This document shows positions 12,561-34,094 of a stretch of 64,000 nt of DNA, piece after piece (position 1 is the first letter of the stretch; the number at the start of each line of letters is the position of its first letter). Below the pieces are notes generated by a model, which had not been told where the DNA came from, ran no database searches, and worked only from the letters and a program-made list of their open reading frames with translations. Source of the stretch: Cherax quadricarinatus (lineage: Eukaryota > Arthropoda > Malacostraca > Decapoda > Parastacidae); assembly GCF_038502225.1 (NCBI RefSeq), contig NC_091355.1, positions 10,012,778 through 10,076,777 on the forward strand. Direction: 5' to 3'. A program made the position numbers and the translations under genes.

Positions 12561-12893
12561 TTTCCCGACGACTAAAATAATAACAAGAACAACATACCAA
12601 TAACATAATACATGATCACTACACAAATAACTCGCACAGAGAAGCTTACGACGGGTTATTTATGTATTGTTCCAGTCACGGTATTGTTCCAGTCACGGTA
12701 TTGTGCCTTTTTGTTATTTAAGTTGCATAGATTTTTCAGTATCAAGTTGGCTGTGCAATGATCACAGTAATGTTTTGTGCTAATGAACAAAACTCTTTTC
12801 GTACTCTCTTCCTCCCAGTAAAAGAAAAAATAGCATAAGGAACGGCTTGATAGTTAAATGTGGCGCGTCATTACCGTAGATTTTTATCGTCTT
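12561..12893. repeat. Satellite-interrupting spacer, copy 2
   Basis: Near-identical to 11336-11684. After it the sequence leaves the satellite for good at CTTGTCTCGAACG. Confidence 0.85.
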
Positions 12894-13044
12894 GTCTCGA
12901 ACGTTATAATGGATGGACTTAAAAAACAATGGCGGACCATTAACAGGCCGAAAGTTCTTCGAAATATATTTAATGTATTTTTATTAAGTTAATTGACATT
13001 ATTGCATATGTCCTTTTTTAATTTTTCTTTAAATTAGATTAGCA

Positions 13045-13205
13045 ACCTTAGGTAAGGCTTGTTAGGAAACAGGACAAGTGTTTTTTGACGCGAATCTTAG
13101 TCATGTGATGACCCACAGCTGCAGCTTTTGGTCATCTGACCGAGGCCTTCCGCTGACTTACCGGTCCACCCCTTTAAAAATTATGGTTATTATTATAACC
13201 ATTTT
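13045..13205 (+). repeat. Interspersed repeat, copy 1 (SINE-like)
   Basis: About 160 bp shared with 15145-15290: gttaggaaac, gacgcgaatcttagtcat, gaggccttccgctg. In both places it runs into an ATT/TA simple repeat, as expected of a retroposed element with a microsatellite tail. No RNA polymerase III boxes were recognised. Confidence 0.7.
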
Positions 13206-13253
13206 GTAGTACTTAGCAACCTAACCTAGTTTTGTAAAGGTTCGTTGTTGTTG

Positions 13254-13474
<221 letters not shown>

Positions 13475-13764
13475 GCGGCTTTCTCAAAGTGATCGTTGTT
13501 TTGGAAGCCTAGTTAGCAAGGTGTGATTAAAAAATTAGATGTAATATGAGAAGTGGGCGAGCTTATTGCTTCATCCAGTGTGTCTTTTGTGTACATATTT
13601 GTGCGCGTCTGTCTCAGCAATTTTCGATTTGAGCTGGAAATTGAATGGCTCTAGCTCTTCATCCTCCCCGTGTGTGTGTGTGTCCAGTCAGCCAGCTTGA
13701 CATTTAGCAAAAAAGACAGCAAACCAGTGATCCTGGCATTCAGAGACCCAGACACTATGTCAGC

Positions 13765-14035
13765 TCCAGCTAGCCAGCCACGTAGCCAGTCAGCCAGCGA
13801 CGTAGCCAGCCAGCCAGCCAGCCAGCCATGTAGCCAGCCAGCCACGTAGCCAGCCAGCCAGCGACGTAGCCAACCAGCCAGCCATGTAGCCAGCCAGCCA
13901 CGTAGCCAGCCAGCTAGCGACGTAGCCAGCCAGCCAGCCATGTAGCCAGCCAGCCAGCCAGCGACGTAGCCAACCAGCCAGCCATGTAGCCAGCCAGCCA
14001 CGTAGCCAGCCAGCCACGTAGCCTGATAGCTAGCC
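13765..14035. repeat. AGCC-rich minisatellite
   Basis: Tandem CAGCCAGC and CACGTAGC units. Trp-Leu-Ala-Gly open frames on the minus strand are translations of the repeat. Confidence 0.9.
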
Positions 14036-14097
14036 AGTCACACAGCCACGTAGTCAAATAACCAGTTGTCCGTTATTATTATGATATATTTTTAAAC

Positions 14098-14138
<41 letters not shown>

Positions 14139-14459
14139 TCTCATCATCTACTTTCTGAAGGTAAACACTACCGTACCTTTCAGCTCGTGACAATATTAGC
14201 CACTGTCTGCCGTTAAGTTCGGCCCGGGTGTCGAACTATTGATTCCAGGATAAACTAACACCTTGCCCAGCCAGACTGTCAGTGTGGAGTGTCTGCCTGT
14301 CTGTTGGTCTACATGTCTCTCAGTTCTTTAAAATTTCTGTCACTTTGATATGCTCAGCACAGAGCAAAATACTGTCATATTAATAGGTGTATCTTGTGTC
14401 GTTTTTTCAGTAATTTCGACAGTACGACCATTTATATTTACTTGAATCCCTAGAAGAGG

Positions 14460-15130
14460 AATTATACAAAACTCTCACCATATATTCACAGAGATATATA
14501 CCTCGCGGTGTATATACCCGTGGTATATACACCGCGATTTGTATATACCACGGCTGCATACAACCAATTCATTCCCTCCAAACAAAAAAAATACTCTAGA
14601 CTCTAGAATGGGGATTAATATAAACTTAGTGTATATATACTGTTTACCACCAGTCAAGAATACTTTATTCTCTTAAATAAGGATTAAAATGAACTTTGTG
14701 TGTAAACACTGATCACCATAAGCCAGTAATACTTTCATTCTCTTAGTGTATATATTCTCAGACATACACCTTTCAGTGTATATACCCTTTGTGTATAGGT
14801 TGGCTAATTGGGTTTAAAGCATATCGACTACTCAAAGGGTCACTAATACTGCATGTTACCTGTTTGCAATTAATCAAGAATACTTTCATACCTGCAATAG
14901 GGATTAAAATATATTCTCATTGTTTATACAGTTAGAGACATCTCTCGGTGTACGTATATCCTGTCCGTGTATTTTAAGTTTGTTGGATGAGATATAAAGC
15001 CTGTTGATTCCTCACTGAGCATTAAGGACGAGTGTTGCCTCTCAGAGCCAACTAAAAAGACACCGTATAGTAGAGATTAATAGACTCGCAGTATATATAC
15101 GAGAAAAGATGTACACCTGTCAGTGTGTAT
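14460..15130. repeat. Degenerate repeat region with overlapping hairpins
   Basis: Loose repetition of GTATATAC, CAAGAATACTTT and GGATTAAAAT motifs. Two mutually exclusive perfect hairpins overlap: 14504-14517 with 14523-14536, and 14518-14530 with 14541-14553. No gene seen. Confidence 0.6.
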
Positions 15131-15144
15131 AGTCTGTTAGGCTA

Positions 15145-15288
15145 GGTAATGTTTGTTAGGAAACAAGACAAGTGTTTCCTGACGCGAGTCTTAGTCATAT
15201 CATGACCCGCAGCTGGAACTTTTGGTCATTTAACTGAGGCCTTCCACTGGCTTACCCATCTACCCTTTTAAAAAATTACAGTGACGAT

Positions 15289-15290
<2 letters not shown>
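15145..15290 (+). repeat. Interspersed repeat, copy 2 (SINE-like)
   Basis: Second copy of the 13045-13205 repeat, followed by TA repeats at 15290-15370. Confidence 0.7.
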
Positions 15291-15334
<44 letters not shown>

Positions 15335-15367
15335 TATATATATATGTATATATGTATATGTATATAT

Positions 15368-15808
15368 ATATTATATACCTGGAGTATTACCTGGAGAGAG
15401 TTCCGGGGGTCAATGCCCCGCGGCCCGGTCTGTGACCAGGCCTCCTGGTGGATCAGAGCCTGATCAACCAGGCTGTTGCTGCTGGCTGCACGCAAACCAA
15501 CGTACGAGCCACAGCCCGGCTGGTGAGGAACCGACTTTAGGTGCTTGTCCAGTGCCAGCTTGAAGACTGCCAGGGGTCTGTTGGTAATCCCCCTTATGTA
15601 TGCTGGGAGGCAGTTGAACAGTCTCGGGCCCCTGACACTTATTGTATGGTCTCTTAACGTGCTAGTGACACCCCTGCTTTTCATTGGGGGGATGTTGCAT
15701 CGTCTGCCAAGTCTTTTGCTTTCGTAGTGAGTGATTTTCGTGTGCAAGTTCGGTACTAGTCCCTCTAGGATTTTCCAGGTGTATATAATCATGTATCTCT
15801 CCCGCATC
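15368..15808 (-). mobile_element. CR1-like LINE (family B), 3' fragment
   Basis: Minus strand encodes RERYMIIYTWKILEGLVPNL, PPMKSRGVTSTLRDHTISVR and NRPLAVFKLALDKHLKSVP, the carboxy end also carried at 34360-35000 and 35489-37486. It ends in the CCTGGAG-type 3' terminus against a TA microsatellite. Severely 5'-truncated. Confidence 0.9.
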
Positions 15809-16070
15809 ATTAGTATCATAGGTAAATTATTTGATTTCAAGCACAGAACACAACAGTTAAAAACTATACAAATTACAGTAATTATTTTATAAACAGTAAT
15901 ATAACTTTCAAAATTCTTACTTTAAATTTATTTGATCTAAATTTTGCAAAACAAATTAAAATTCTTTATGCTAATCAGGAAATTTTATTATAAAAATAAT
16001 CACTAAATTATATCTGACAGAAAATTTATGATAAACGAAAGTGAATTATATATTGAGATAACATTTCGGT

Positions 16071-16131
16071 GAGTAGATGAAGCTCTACAGAGCGTGATAC
16101 GCGCTTCAGTAGAGCTTTATCTAATCTACTC
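16071..16131. repeat. Imperfect inverted repeat
   Basis: gagtagat-gaagctctac pairs with gtagagcttt-atctactc around a GAGCG/CGCTT core. Function unknown. Confidence 0.5.
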
Positions 16132-16310
16132 AGACACATTGACATCAGGTCAGTGTGTCTGGCTAGGTCAAGAAATTGTGTTAGGCATAGTCAAGGGGTT
16201 ATGTAAGGTCAGTATGTCTAGGAAGGTCAAGGTGTCGAAAACGCAACGTCAACGTGTTAAGCAAGGTCAGTGGTTAGGCTAAGTTGAAGTGATAGGCAGT
16301 ATCAAGGATG

Positions 16311-16590
16311 TTGTGACGTGAGACGTCAATGTTGTGACGTGAGACGTCAATGTTGTGACGAGACGTCAATGTTGTGACGTGAGACGTCAATGTTGTGAGG
16401 TGAGACGTCAATGTTGTGATTAAGGTAGTTTTTCAACAAAGTAACGGCAGTAAGTAGTTACTGGAATTACAGGGAAAGTGACGGTAACAAGTAGTTACTG
16501 GAATTACAGAGAAAGTGACGGCAACAAGTAGTTACTGGAATATATAGAGAAAGTGACGGTAACAAGTAGTTACTGGAATATACAGAGAAA
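16311..16590. repeat. Two adjacent minisatellites (21 bp and 37 bp)
   Basis: 16311-16420 holds about five units of GTTGTGACGTGAGACGTCAA. 16433-16590 holds about four 37-bp units containing AACAAGTAGTTACTGGAAT. Confidence 0.85.
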
Positions 16591-17024
16591 ATGCTTTATT
16601 AGTGATCACTGGAAACCAAACACTAAAATTAGTAATGAACGAGGCTTTAAGTGATTGTGAGAAAGTTTAGGTCAGTTACCCCAGCAAGGATAGAAAAGAC
16701 AATGATTTAATACGCCTTGTCTCAACCACATAAGCTGAGACGAGAGGATTCAGGTCTGCACTAGAACATGACCTATTCACTGACTGGCTTAACATATATC
16801 ATATATAAAGTTCTGCAGATTCTTTGTTCACTTTCCTGAATGCTGTTTGAAGTTTGGTTGTCGTGTGTTTGCCGCTGACGCTATACAGTTTATGTACACC
16901 CCATGCGGTGTGTGCCTGGTGTTTCTAGCAGCAGTGTTTTGTCAATTTTCTTTTTGGAGTAGGTCACCCTTGGTTACCCTATTATGTGGCTGATCAAACA
17001 TGCTATATACAGGCATCAGAAGAC

Positions 17025-17112
<88 letters not shown>
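17025..17112. repeat. (CA)n microsatellite
   Basis: Uninterrupted CA run. Confidence 0.97.
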
Positions 17113-17501
<389 letters not shown>

Positions 17502-17824
17502 CTGGAGATATAATAATTTATTGAGCGTGGTAGTGGAGAGACTAGCGTGTTGAGAGCACGGTATCTTGTATAATACTGTCATATTTCAAGTTCTCATATA
17601 GTATATAAGTGCTGAGAAATGTGTAGTTCTAGGTGTATATTCACAAATGTTTACTTTAAGCACTATTTTTAGTAATTAAAATTTTGTTGGGTGGTGGTAA
17701 ACAGGTCACTTTCAGCCCTAATGATCTTCGTGTAGTCGACAGACTTTACACTTCATTAACTAATCAGCGTATATATCTTCTTTCTAATGTCTAATGAAAG
17801 CCCTGGAGGATTTAATCAGTTTAA

Positions 17825-18026
17825 TACAGACTGATGGATGTCCCTGTCCATCTAGCAAGTAGGTACCTGGGTGTTAGTCGAATGGTATGGGTCGCATCCT
17901 GGGGGACAAGAGTGAGGACCCCAATTGAAATAAGTTAGACAGTCCTAGATGACGCACTGACTTTCTTGAGTTATCCTGGGTGGCTAACCATCCGGGGTTA
18001 AAAATCCGAACAAAATCTTATCTTAT
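17825..18026 (+). mobile_element. SINE 3' body
   Basis: Matches the right half of the split SINE at 37540-37735: ggtacctgggtgttagtcga, gacgcactgactttcttg, aaaatccgaac and a CTTAT terminal repeat. The tRNA-like head is missing. Confidence 0.75.
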
Positions 18027-18112
18027 CCTACTATATTTATCCTATGTCGTTATCGTCTTGATTTCAATGATAGTGCATCTGTTTCTGTTCCCTGTGGAGA
18101 AGTTATATGATC

Positions 18113-18322
18113 TAGGCGTGGGCGGGGTGTGGGCGTGGCATGGGTGTGGTATGGGAGTTGCACGAGTGTGGTGTGGGCGTGGCATGGGTGTGGTGTGGGC
18201 GTGGCATGGGTGTGATGTGGGCGTGGCATGGGTGTGGTGTGGGCGTTGCATGGGTGTGGTGTGGGCGTGGCATGGGTGTGGTGTGGGCGTGGCATGGGTG
18301 TGGTGTGGGCGTGGTGTAGGGA
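18113..18322. repeat. 22-bp GC-rich minisatellite
   Basis: About nine units around GGCGTGGCATGGGTGTGGTG. It ends about 480 bp upstream of the start codon at 18800. The long His/Pro or Cys/Gly open frames are repeat translations. Confidence 0.9.
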
Positions 18323-18799
18323 GGTAGCGTATACCAGTTGCTGACTTGAACAGCCGGCGCAGTATACCAGCAGTGAGTATGACGCTGAGGAGGGGGAGGG
18401 CAGGGTAGGTGGAGAGATGATAGGGGAGAGAGCCAGGCATGGGGGGCATCAATACCCCAAACACCCCCACCTCGTTCTCCCTCCCACACCACCGGCTCCA
18501 CCCAACCCCGCCCACACCCCACCTCATGCATGACAAGCCGCCCACCAAGCTAGTGGTCCAGTGGTGGTGGTGGTGGTGGTTGTGGTGATGGAGGTGGTGT
18601 AGTGTTAGTTGTGGTTGTGGTAGTTGTGGTACCAAATATTGTGTCTGCACGAATAAACACACAAACGTTAACACTAGTTAACCATCGTTACACAACAATA
18701 AACTGCCAGTTACCTAGTTATACTCTCTTGTCCTCTTATATTCCCGTTGTTATTCCCTGTTATTCGTTATACTTGGATTATACTTTCTCCAGTTGTACC

Positions 18800-26243
<7,444 letters not shown>

Positions 26244-27030
26244 TATCCCCCTTCCCCTTCCTCTCACAGTCATTGACCATAGTTATCGCTGCCTCTTCTG
26301 CCGTCATGGATGTCAGCGGTTCTTATTCATTTCATGTTAATGGACTTTGGTTTATACCTGTATCACGCATCATCCTGTTACCAGTTGTTTATATACAACA
26401 ATTCTTTTTTTTATTTAACTGTTTAATTTGTATCACCTCTCATCCGTTTCCTTCATTGTAAAACCTTGAGGTTCGCTTTATAATCACCATCATATAAAAG
26501 GTCATTGTTTACGATGCGTCTTTTCCATCCATCATCCTGTGAAGATATTTATCAACACTCGTTTCTGGTTTCTAATTTTTTTTACAAGCTGTTTATCGGC
26601 CTTTTTGGTTTTCCTTATGTCTGTTGTTAACTGTCTACCATTCAATATCATCTTGGTTTCACTGGGAATGGTATTTTGAAGAGGCGAAAACCCCACCCTC
26701 AGCTTCACCTTGGTCATCTTAACTTTGCTTTGTAAGGTATTCCTGATCATATAAATCCTAGGACACGATAATGGTCCATTTTTTTCATACTGGGTGAAAA
26801 ACGTACCATCCCATCTTATGATGTGGTATATATTTTTTTTTTCGTGGTGAACCAGTGAGCCAGCGAAACTTCTCAGTCAGATGATCAAAAGCACAGCAAT
26901 CGTCTGACCAAGACCAACTTCAGATTGTTCTCATTTCTCCTTACAAATATACCATCAACGTCCTCTGTTCGTCAAAATTCCTCATTTGTTATATATTGGG
27001 ATGTCTGAATAAATACTACTAAATTTATGT
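26244..27030 (+). other. Probable 3' UTR of the small membrane protein gene
   Basis: Non-repetitive sequence after the stop codon. The first well-placed AATAAA on this strand is at 27009-27014. Extent is inferred only from that hexamer. Confidence 0.4.
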
Positions 27031-27432
27031 AAATGATAATATTGGAGAATGACACTTGGATACAGTGGATACCTCACTAAGCACAACGTCTCGACCACAT
27101 GGATTTTAACAAATCACCAAGCGAACCTCCTTGGATATTAAAGGGTTTCCACTGTAGAATGTGTCACTTACTCCACCTTGTTGGGATTACGTTACTATGG
27201 TAGTATCGTGTCATGGTCTTTAGGGTTCCCACCCATCCCCTCCCATTCTTCCATAATATAGAATTTGATGCCACTATATAACTGAATAGTTAAGTTTCTT
27301 ACCCCTTCTCTCTCCGAGACTTGACTGAGGATCAGCGAGTAAGGTGACCTAAGCGTCGTTCTAAGCTCTCTCTTTACGTTATTTTTTTACGATAATTGTT
27401 TAGTTAACATAAGTGCAAGTCTATGTGCAAAC

Positions 27433-27435
<3 letters not shown>

Positions 27436-27518
<83 letters not shown>
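27436..27518. repeat. (TA)n microsatellite
   Basis: TA run directly contacting the terminus of a MITE. Confidence 0.95.
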
Positions 27519-27521
<3 letters not shown>

Positions 27522-27903
27522 GTGCCGAATAGGCAAACTTGCGATTTCCGCTTAAATAGCAACGCCCTTCTTGCCGAATAAGACAAGCGAAAATTTGTGT
27601 ATGCAATAATTCCGCAAAAATCTTTCTGAACCTAACGAAAAAAATATATTTAATTGTTTGTTTATTATTAAATTATTGTAAACTTATCTAAAATATATTT
27701 AGTTAGATTAGGCTGAATTAAATTGTGTTTGTTATAATAAGGTTTGGTAAGTTTTCTAAGGTTCTTTTGGTACAATATTATTAAAGTTTAAATAAACATA
27801 AATGAAAAAATATATCTTTAAAAGTATAAGAAAAAATTTTTAGAAAAGACTTAATTTTAAATGAGTTCTTGCTAACTGACCAGTTTTGCCTATTCGGCAC
27901 GAC
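27519..27903. mobile_element. MITE with GTCGTGCCGAATA termini, copy 1
   Basis: 385 bp starting GTCGTGCCGAATAGG and ending CCTATTCGGCACGAC, perfect inverted termini. AT-rich interior, no coding capacity. Inserted in TA repeat. Internally inverted relative to copy 2. Confidence 0.88.
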
Positions 27904-27933
27904 ACAAACACGTGTGTGTGTATATATATATAT

Positions 27934-28317
27934 GTCGTGCCGAATATGTAAAACTGGTCAATTAGCAAGAACTCATTTAAAATTAAGTCCTTTCTAAAAT
28001 TTTCTCTTATACGTTTATAGATATATTTTTTCATTAATGTTAATGGAAAAAAATTTCATTTTACTCCAAACGAATCTTAGAAAACTTACCTAACCTTATT
28101 ATAACAAGAACAATTTATTTTAGCCTAACCCAACTAAATATATTTTAGATTTGTTTACAATAATTTAATACCAAACAAACACAGTGAAATATATTTTTTT
28201 CGTTAGGTTCAGAATGATTTTGGGGAAATTATTGTATACACAAATTTTCGCTTGTCCTATATGGCAAGATGAGCGTTGCTATTTAAGCCAAGATCGCAAG
28301 TTCTGCCTATTCGGCAC

Positions 28318-28320
<3 letters not shown>
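27934..28320. mobile_element. MITE with GTCGTGCCGAATA termini, copy 2
   Basis: 387 bp with the same termini. Its interior is the reverse complement of copy 1 (e.g. gcaagaactcatttaaaatt here against aattttaaatgagttcttgc there). A TA microsatellite lies on both sides (27921-27933, 28321-28378). Confidence 0.88.

Positions 28321-28378
<58 letters not shown>
28321..28378. repeat. (TA)n microsatellite
   Basis: Continuation of the TA target repeat. Confidence 0.95.
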
Positions 28379-28384
<6 letters not shown>

Positions 28385-29030
28385 TAAAATGAAGTTCTAC
28401 TATTTATATGTATATTGTAAATGAGGTTAGTTCTTTATATGAATATTCACGTATAATACTTATTTATCATGAGCTAAAATATTGTCTACTTGCCTTTTTA
28501 AATGCATCATTAGTCAGCTTGTTTGTGTTGAATTTTCTAATGTTACGTTAGACACTTAATTAAGCATGCGACGTCGTAAATTATGTTGCGTCAAACACTG
28601 TTAAGTGTGCAGTGTTTTTAAGTATCTATGCAAATGTTCAGCGGTGGGGTATTATTCTGTTCTGTGGCTGTAACCAAATATATTGGACACTTCACAAAGT
28701 GATTTCTTTTCTACTGCTAATGTCACATAATCAACTTTCACGAATGCATTCCAGTCCCGTCCAATATGTGACAATTACGGCAAAATTATCCCCACGGTGT
28801 GAACTCGGTAGACAACAGTGACTATATATTTAAGTGTTTACAATAAGATTGTTTTCATTCCCTGCCACCGTAGCTGCTTCCCATTCCTCTTATACTTCAT
28901 ATGTTTTAATATTTTATCTTTAATATTAAGGAGTTTAAGTTTTATCCTCAATTCTGGTACTAAATTGTTACAAAATTTGGGTTTGTTATGCAGTCAGGCA
29001 CTTTCAAGCCACGCCTGAAATTATTTAAGT
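28379..29030. other. No gene recognised
   Basis: AT-rich, apparently single-copy sequence between the MITE pair and a TA repeat at 29035-29125. Confidence 0.5.
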
Positions 29031-29031
29031 G

Positions 29032-30640
<1,609 letters not shown>

Positions 30641-30644
30641 TGTA

Positions 30645-31265
30645 TAGATGTACAAAATCGATCTGTTGGACTTTATTGTTACTAGTTTGTTATGAAAATG
30701 TTACAATGTCTTTTAAGTTTTACAAGTATGTTAACATGTTAATTCAGTCATGTAATCTCCATCAATTAATAAGACTTAATAAGAAAGCTAGTTTCATCCC
30801 GAGTATCTCATAACTGACTTTAAAAGTCCGACCAGAATGTTGTAATTATTAGTACAACAATTAAAGTACACATTATTCCTGACAAAAAAAAAAATCGCCT
30901 AATCTTTAAACACTGATAACATCAATAATCAAATGAAATTGGTAGTTGTTCATCAGAGGAAGCATGTAGGATTGTTCACATCACTTGTCTCGGGAAATTA
31001 ACCACATCACGTCAAAAATTGTTCCTGGGGATCCTATATAATAGTGAAGCGTGACCTTCATATGTCAAGATAGCCTCATTAAAGTTCGATAAGGCTCACG
31101 GGCTTCCTGTAAGGTTAAAATAAGGTAAAAGGTACCCTGTATTAAGATTAAATTCGTCTTACAGTGACTAAAATAAGTTAAAACCTCAGCCACGTGAGAT
31201 TCAAACTAGAAAATATTCATCTGAAAGATACTCCGAATAGGAAGAAAATATTCTAATATGATCTA
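30645..31265. other. No gene recognised
   Basis: AT-rich sequence without identifiable coding or repeat structure. Confidence 0.5.
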
Positions 31266-31272
31266 AAGGACA

Positions 31273-31762
31273 TTAGAACAGGTGGTTAAAGACCACTTGG
31301 AGGCGATTCAGATGTTCTTTAAGAGACTCAAACTGGGGCTCTTCAGTGCTCACCTGGGAATGAGTTTTGCCTGAAAGATAATCAAAATATTTCAAATATT
31401 TGTTCATGTGTTGTTCCTGGTGTGTGAGCTGGCGTCTCAACTCTGGTAACTTTTCATTTTGTCTACAGTGTTCCGGCTCCGCATCATCCAACCAAACTTG
31501 AGAGCCAAGACGCTCAATGGAGAATGCTTCATCTGTACTTCTCTTATACTGAAAGACCCATTTCATTTTTTTTTCTTGCAGTTAAGATCCGATTGACAAA
31601 CTCGGCGGCTTGAAGGACACAAAGATGCCGACAGGTCAGGTAATACAGAAACATAGATAAGCAATATTTTATAAAGGCTTGTCCTGTTGAAACTACCATT
31701 GTAGTACCATGACACGGTGTTTGATCTGCCATTTCCATCAGACATAGGCTAGCCAAGACCAC
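31273..31762 (-). other. Unrecognised open frames, possible exon or decayed element
   Basis: Two overlapping minus-strand frames (31762-31544 and 31566-31273). The second has a complex, charged sequence (KLPELRRQLTHQEQHMNKYL, EEPQFESLKEHLNRL) not explained by a repeat. A possible acceptor (GGTCTTTCAG) lies just inside it. I recognise no family and no partner exon; this may be chance. Confidence 0.25.
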
Positions 31763-31839
31763 CTTTAATAGCGCAGTCAGGATTTCAGTCTGAGGTCTTT
31801 CGCCTCCAAGATTTCAATCCGGGAGTCTTTAGCCAGGCC

Positions 31840-31985
31840 AGGATTACAAACTGGGGGCTTAAGCTAGGGTTACAAGCTGGGGGCTTAAGCCAGGGTTACA
31901 AGCTGGGGGCATAAGCCAGGGTTACAAGCTGGGGGCTTTAACCAGAATTTCATTCTGGGGTCTTGCCAGGATTACAATCTGGTGG
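31840..31985. repeat. Short minisatellite
   Basis: Four to five units of GGGTTACAAGCTGGGGGCTT type, with more diverged units on each side. Confidence 0.8.
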
Positions 31986-31989
31986 AGAG

Positions 31990-33170
31990 GAAAAGCTTAA
32001 AAATCACATGGTGATAAAATCAAAGAAATAGTTTTTCCAAGCATATTATTTTAAGTATGTATCTGAAATTTCTTAAATTATCTTGCTGTCGTGGTCACTG
32101 GTCAATATGATAGTGAAACTTAACCATTAATTGAACAAAAGTTAGAAGTATTTGTATCAGGGGCTTTAGTTCCCTCATGCCCCCCCCCCGTTTGGCTGCG
32201 CCACTGACCACCTCAGATATTAGGAAAGTGTCAGTTCCGTCCCTCTTCACATTATGACCACCCCACTCTGAGTGACTACCCTGAGTGACCATCCTGAGTG
32301 ACCACTCTAGACTCTTTGCTTGCACTTGGGGGACAATCATAGTCTCACTTACACTAAAGTGCCAATTAAATATCGTCTCACACTAAAACATAGTATTTGA
32401 ACTTCCTAATTATGCATGACGTGTCTTGTTTATCATATTGTCTTGAGCAACTTCACTTTCTTCACCTCATCCTTCACCTTTCTTTTAATGTTATACAAAA
32501 CATGTCATCTAAAACATGATGTCAGGAGCTTCAAAGTTCTGCTTGCCACATGACCAAAAATCCGAGTGTGTACAAGCCACATGAATATTTCTTGATAACA
32601 ACGGTGACCTAGAGTTTGTTGATTATTCACAAAAGCTTTTTAGCAGTAATAAAAATTAGATACAGTTTAATTTTGGTACAAAAGCGGACAGGTACAAGCC
32701 TATGTCTACCCAGAGATCAATTTTTGTAATAATTAGGTAAAGAAAAATGGAAAAAAATTTTGTCAGTGGGCCGAGTGATAGATGTCCCAACTCTTATAAC
32801 GAGAGATCCCTTACCCAATCCCTTTAAAAAAAATTTTAGTTTTGGAATCTGGTGATTAGGCTGACATTCTCCATCTCTCGACGAACTAAGATGACGCATA
32901 TCATCCCCCCAGTAAATCTTAGCAATAACTGGTGTGTTCACTAGCCCAGATGAGCACTGCTGTGAGGCACTGAAGCACCTGGAGCCAGACAGTGCCAGCC
33001 TGGTACTGCTTGTATGGCACACCTACTGATAATATTAATCCATCAACACAACCCTCAGTGTTCTCTTTAAAACTCACTTTACTAAATTATATGTAAATAT
33101 ACTAAAGAAGCTGTTTTATTATTACTCTTTTGTCACAACTTGGATATAGTTTACGATATTTTATTATTTT
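31990..33170. other. No gene recognised
   Basis: Unique-looking sequence. The 101-residue minus-strand frame at 33022-32717 has no recognisable domain or splice context. Confidence 0.45.
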
Positions 33171-33175
33171 ATTAA

Positions 33176-33302
<127 letters not shown>

Positions 33303-33779
33303 TGTACAAGTTTAGCTTTAACCAAATATTTACTTCTCAAAAAGGGTGTATAAGTGATGCAGTGATGTTATAGTCACGTGACTGGTGTTCTCACAGTGTT
33401 ATTTCCTTCAGTGAAAATTGTATACAAAAAACGTGTCCTTTAAGTGCATCTTTCATTATTATTATTAATAAAAATACAAACTTAATTACTGTTTATCTCA
33501 GCCTTTCTACATTAAAATCATTGTGAGATGCTTACATAAATTTCGGAACTTTTGTGTAATAAAACCCTCTTAATATTTTTCAAAAATGTTTGGAAATATT
33601 ATTAAGTATTCCCGAGGGGTAACATTTCAGTAATTGCAAGAATTTTTTTCTTCCAACCATTTTTTATATTTTCTTTCGATCATGGCTCGAGAATACATCA
33701 TCAGAACGAATTCAAATTTGTAATGTTTGTGTGCGGTAACGAGGACCAGATTCTGGGAACAAGTGGCAAGTGCAGGTGG

Positions 33780-34015
33780 TAATGTGTCCTTACACCTGCT
33801 GTCACTGTTCACCTAGCAGTAAGTAGGTATCTGGGTGTTAGTTACCTTACACCTACTGTCACTGTTCACCTAGCAGTAAGTAAATACCTGGGTGTTAGTT
33901 ACCTTACACCTGCTGTCACTTCACCTAGCAGTAAGTACCTGGGTGCTAGTCACCTTACACCTGCTGTCACTGTTCATCTAGTATTAAGTAGGTGCTTACT
34001 GCTAGGTTAACAGAG
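33780..34015 (+). repeat. Tandemly repeated piece of a SINE body
   Basis: Four units of about 50-58 bp, each with CTTACACCTGCTGTCACT, CACCTAGCAGTAAGTA and CTGGGTGTTAGTTAC. The unit corresponds to the segment at 37540-37590 of the split SINE. Confidence 0.75.
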
Positions 34016-34094
34016 GGAGCAGGTGTAAGGAAACATGACCAACGTCTCACCTGTGCCGGGAATCAACCTCAGACTCTCAGTATGTATCTACCAC

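Noticed and set aside
13651..14017. Trp/Leu/Ala/Gly membrane-like open frames
   Set aside because: AGCC minisatellite; hydrophobicity is a by-product of the repeat.
18042..18674. Long His/Pro-rich minus-strand open frames
   Set aside because: Translation of the 22-bp minisatellite and CCACCA runs; three overlapping frames are open at once, as expected of a repeat.
31273..31762. Transposase or host exon
   Set aside because: No recognisable DDE motif, domain or partner exon; kept only as a low-confidence open frame.
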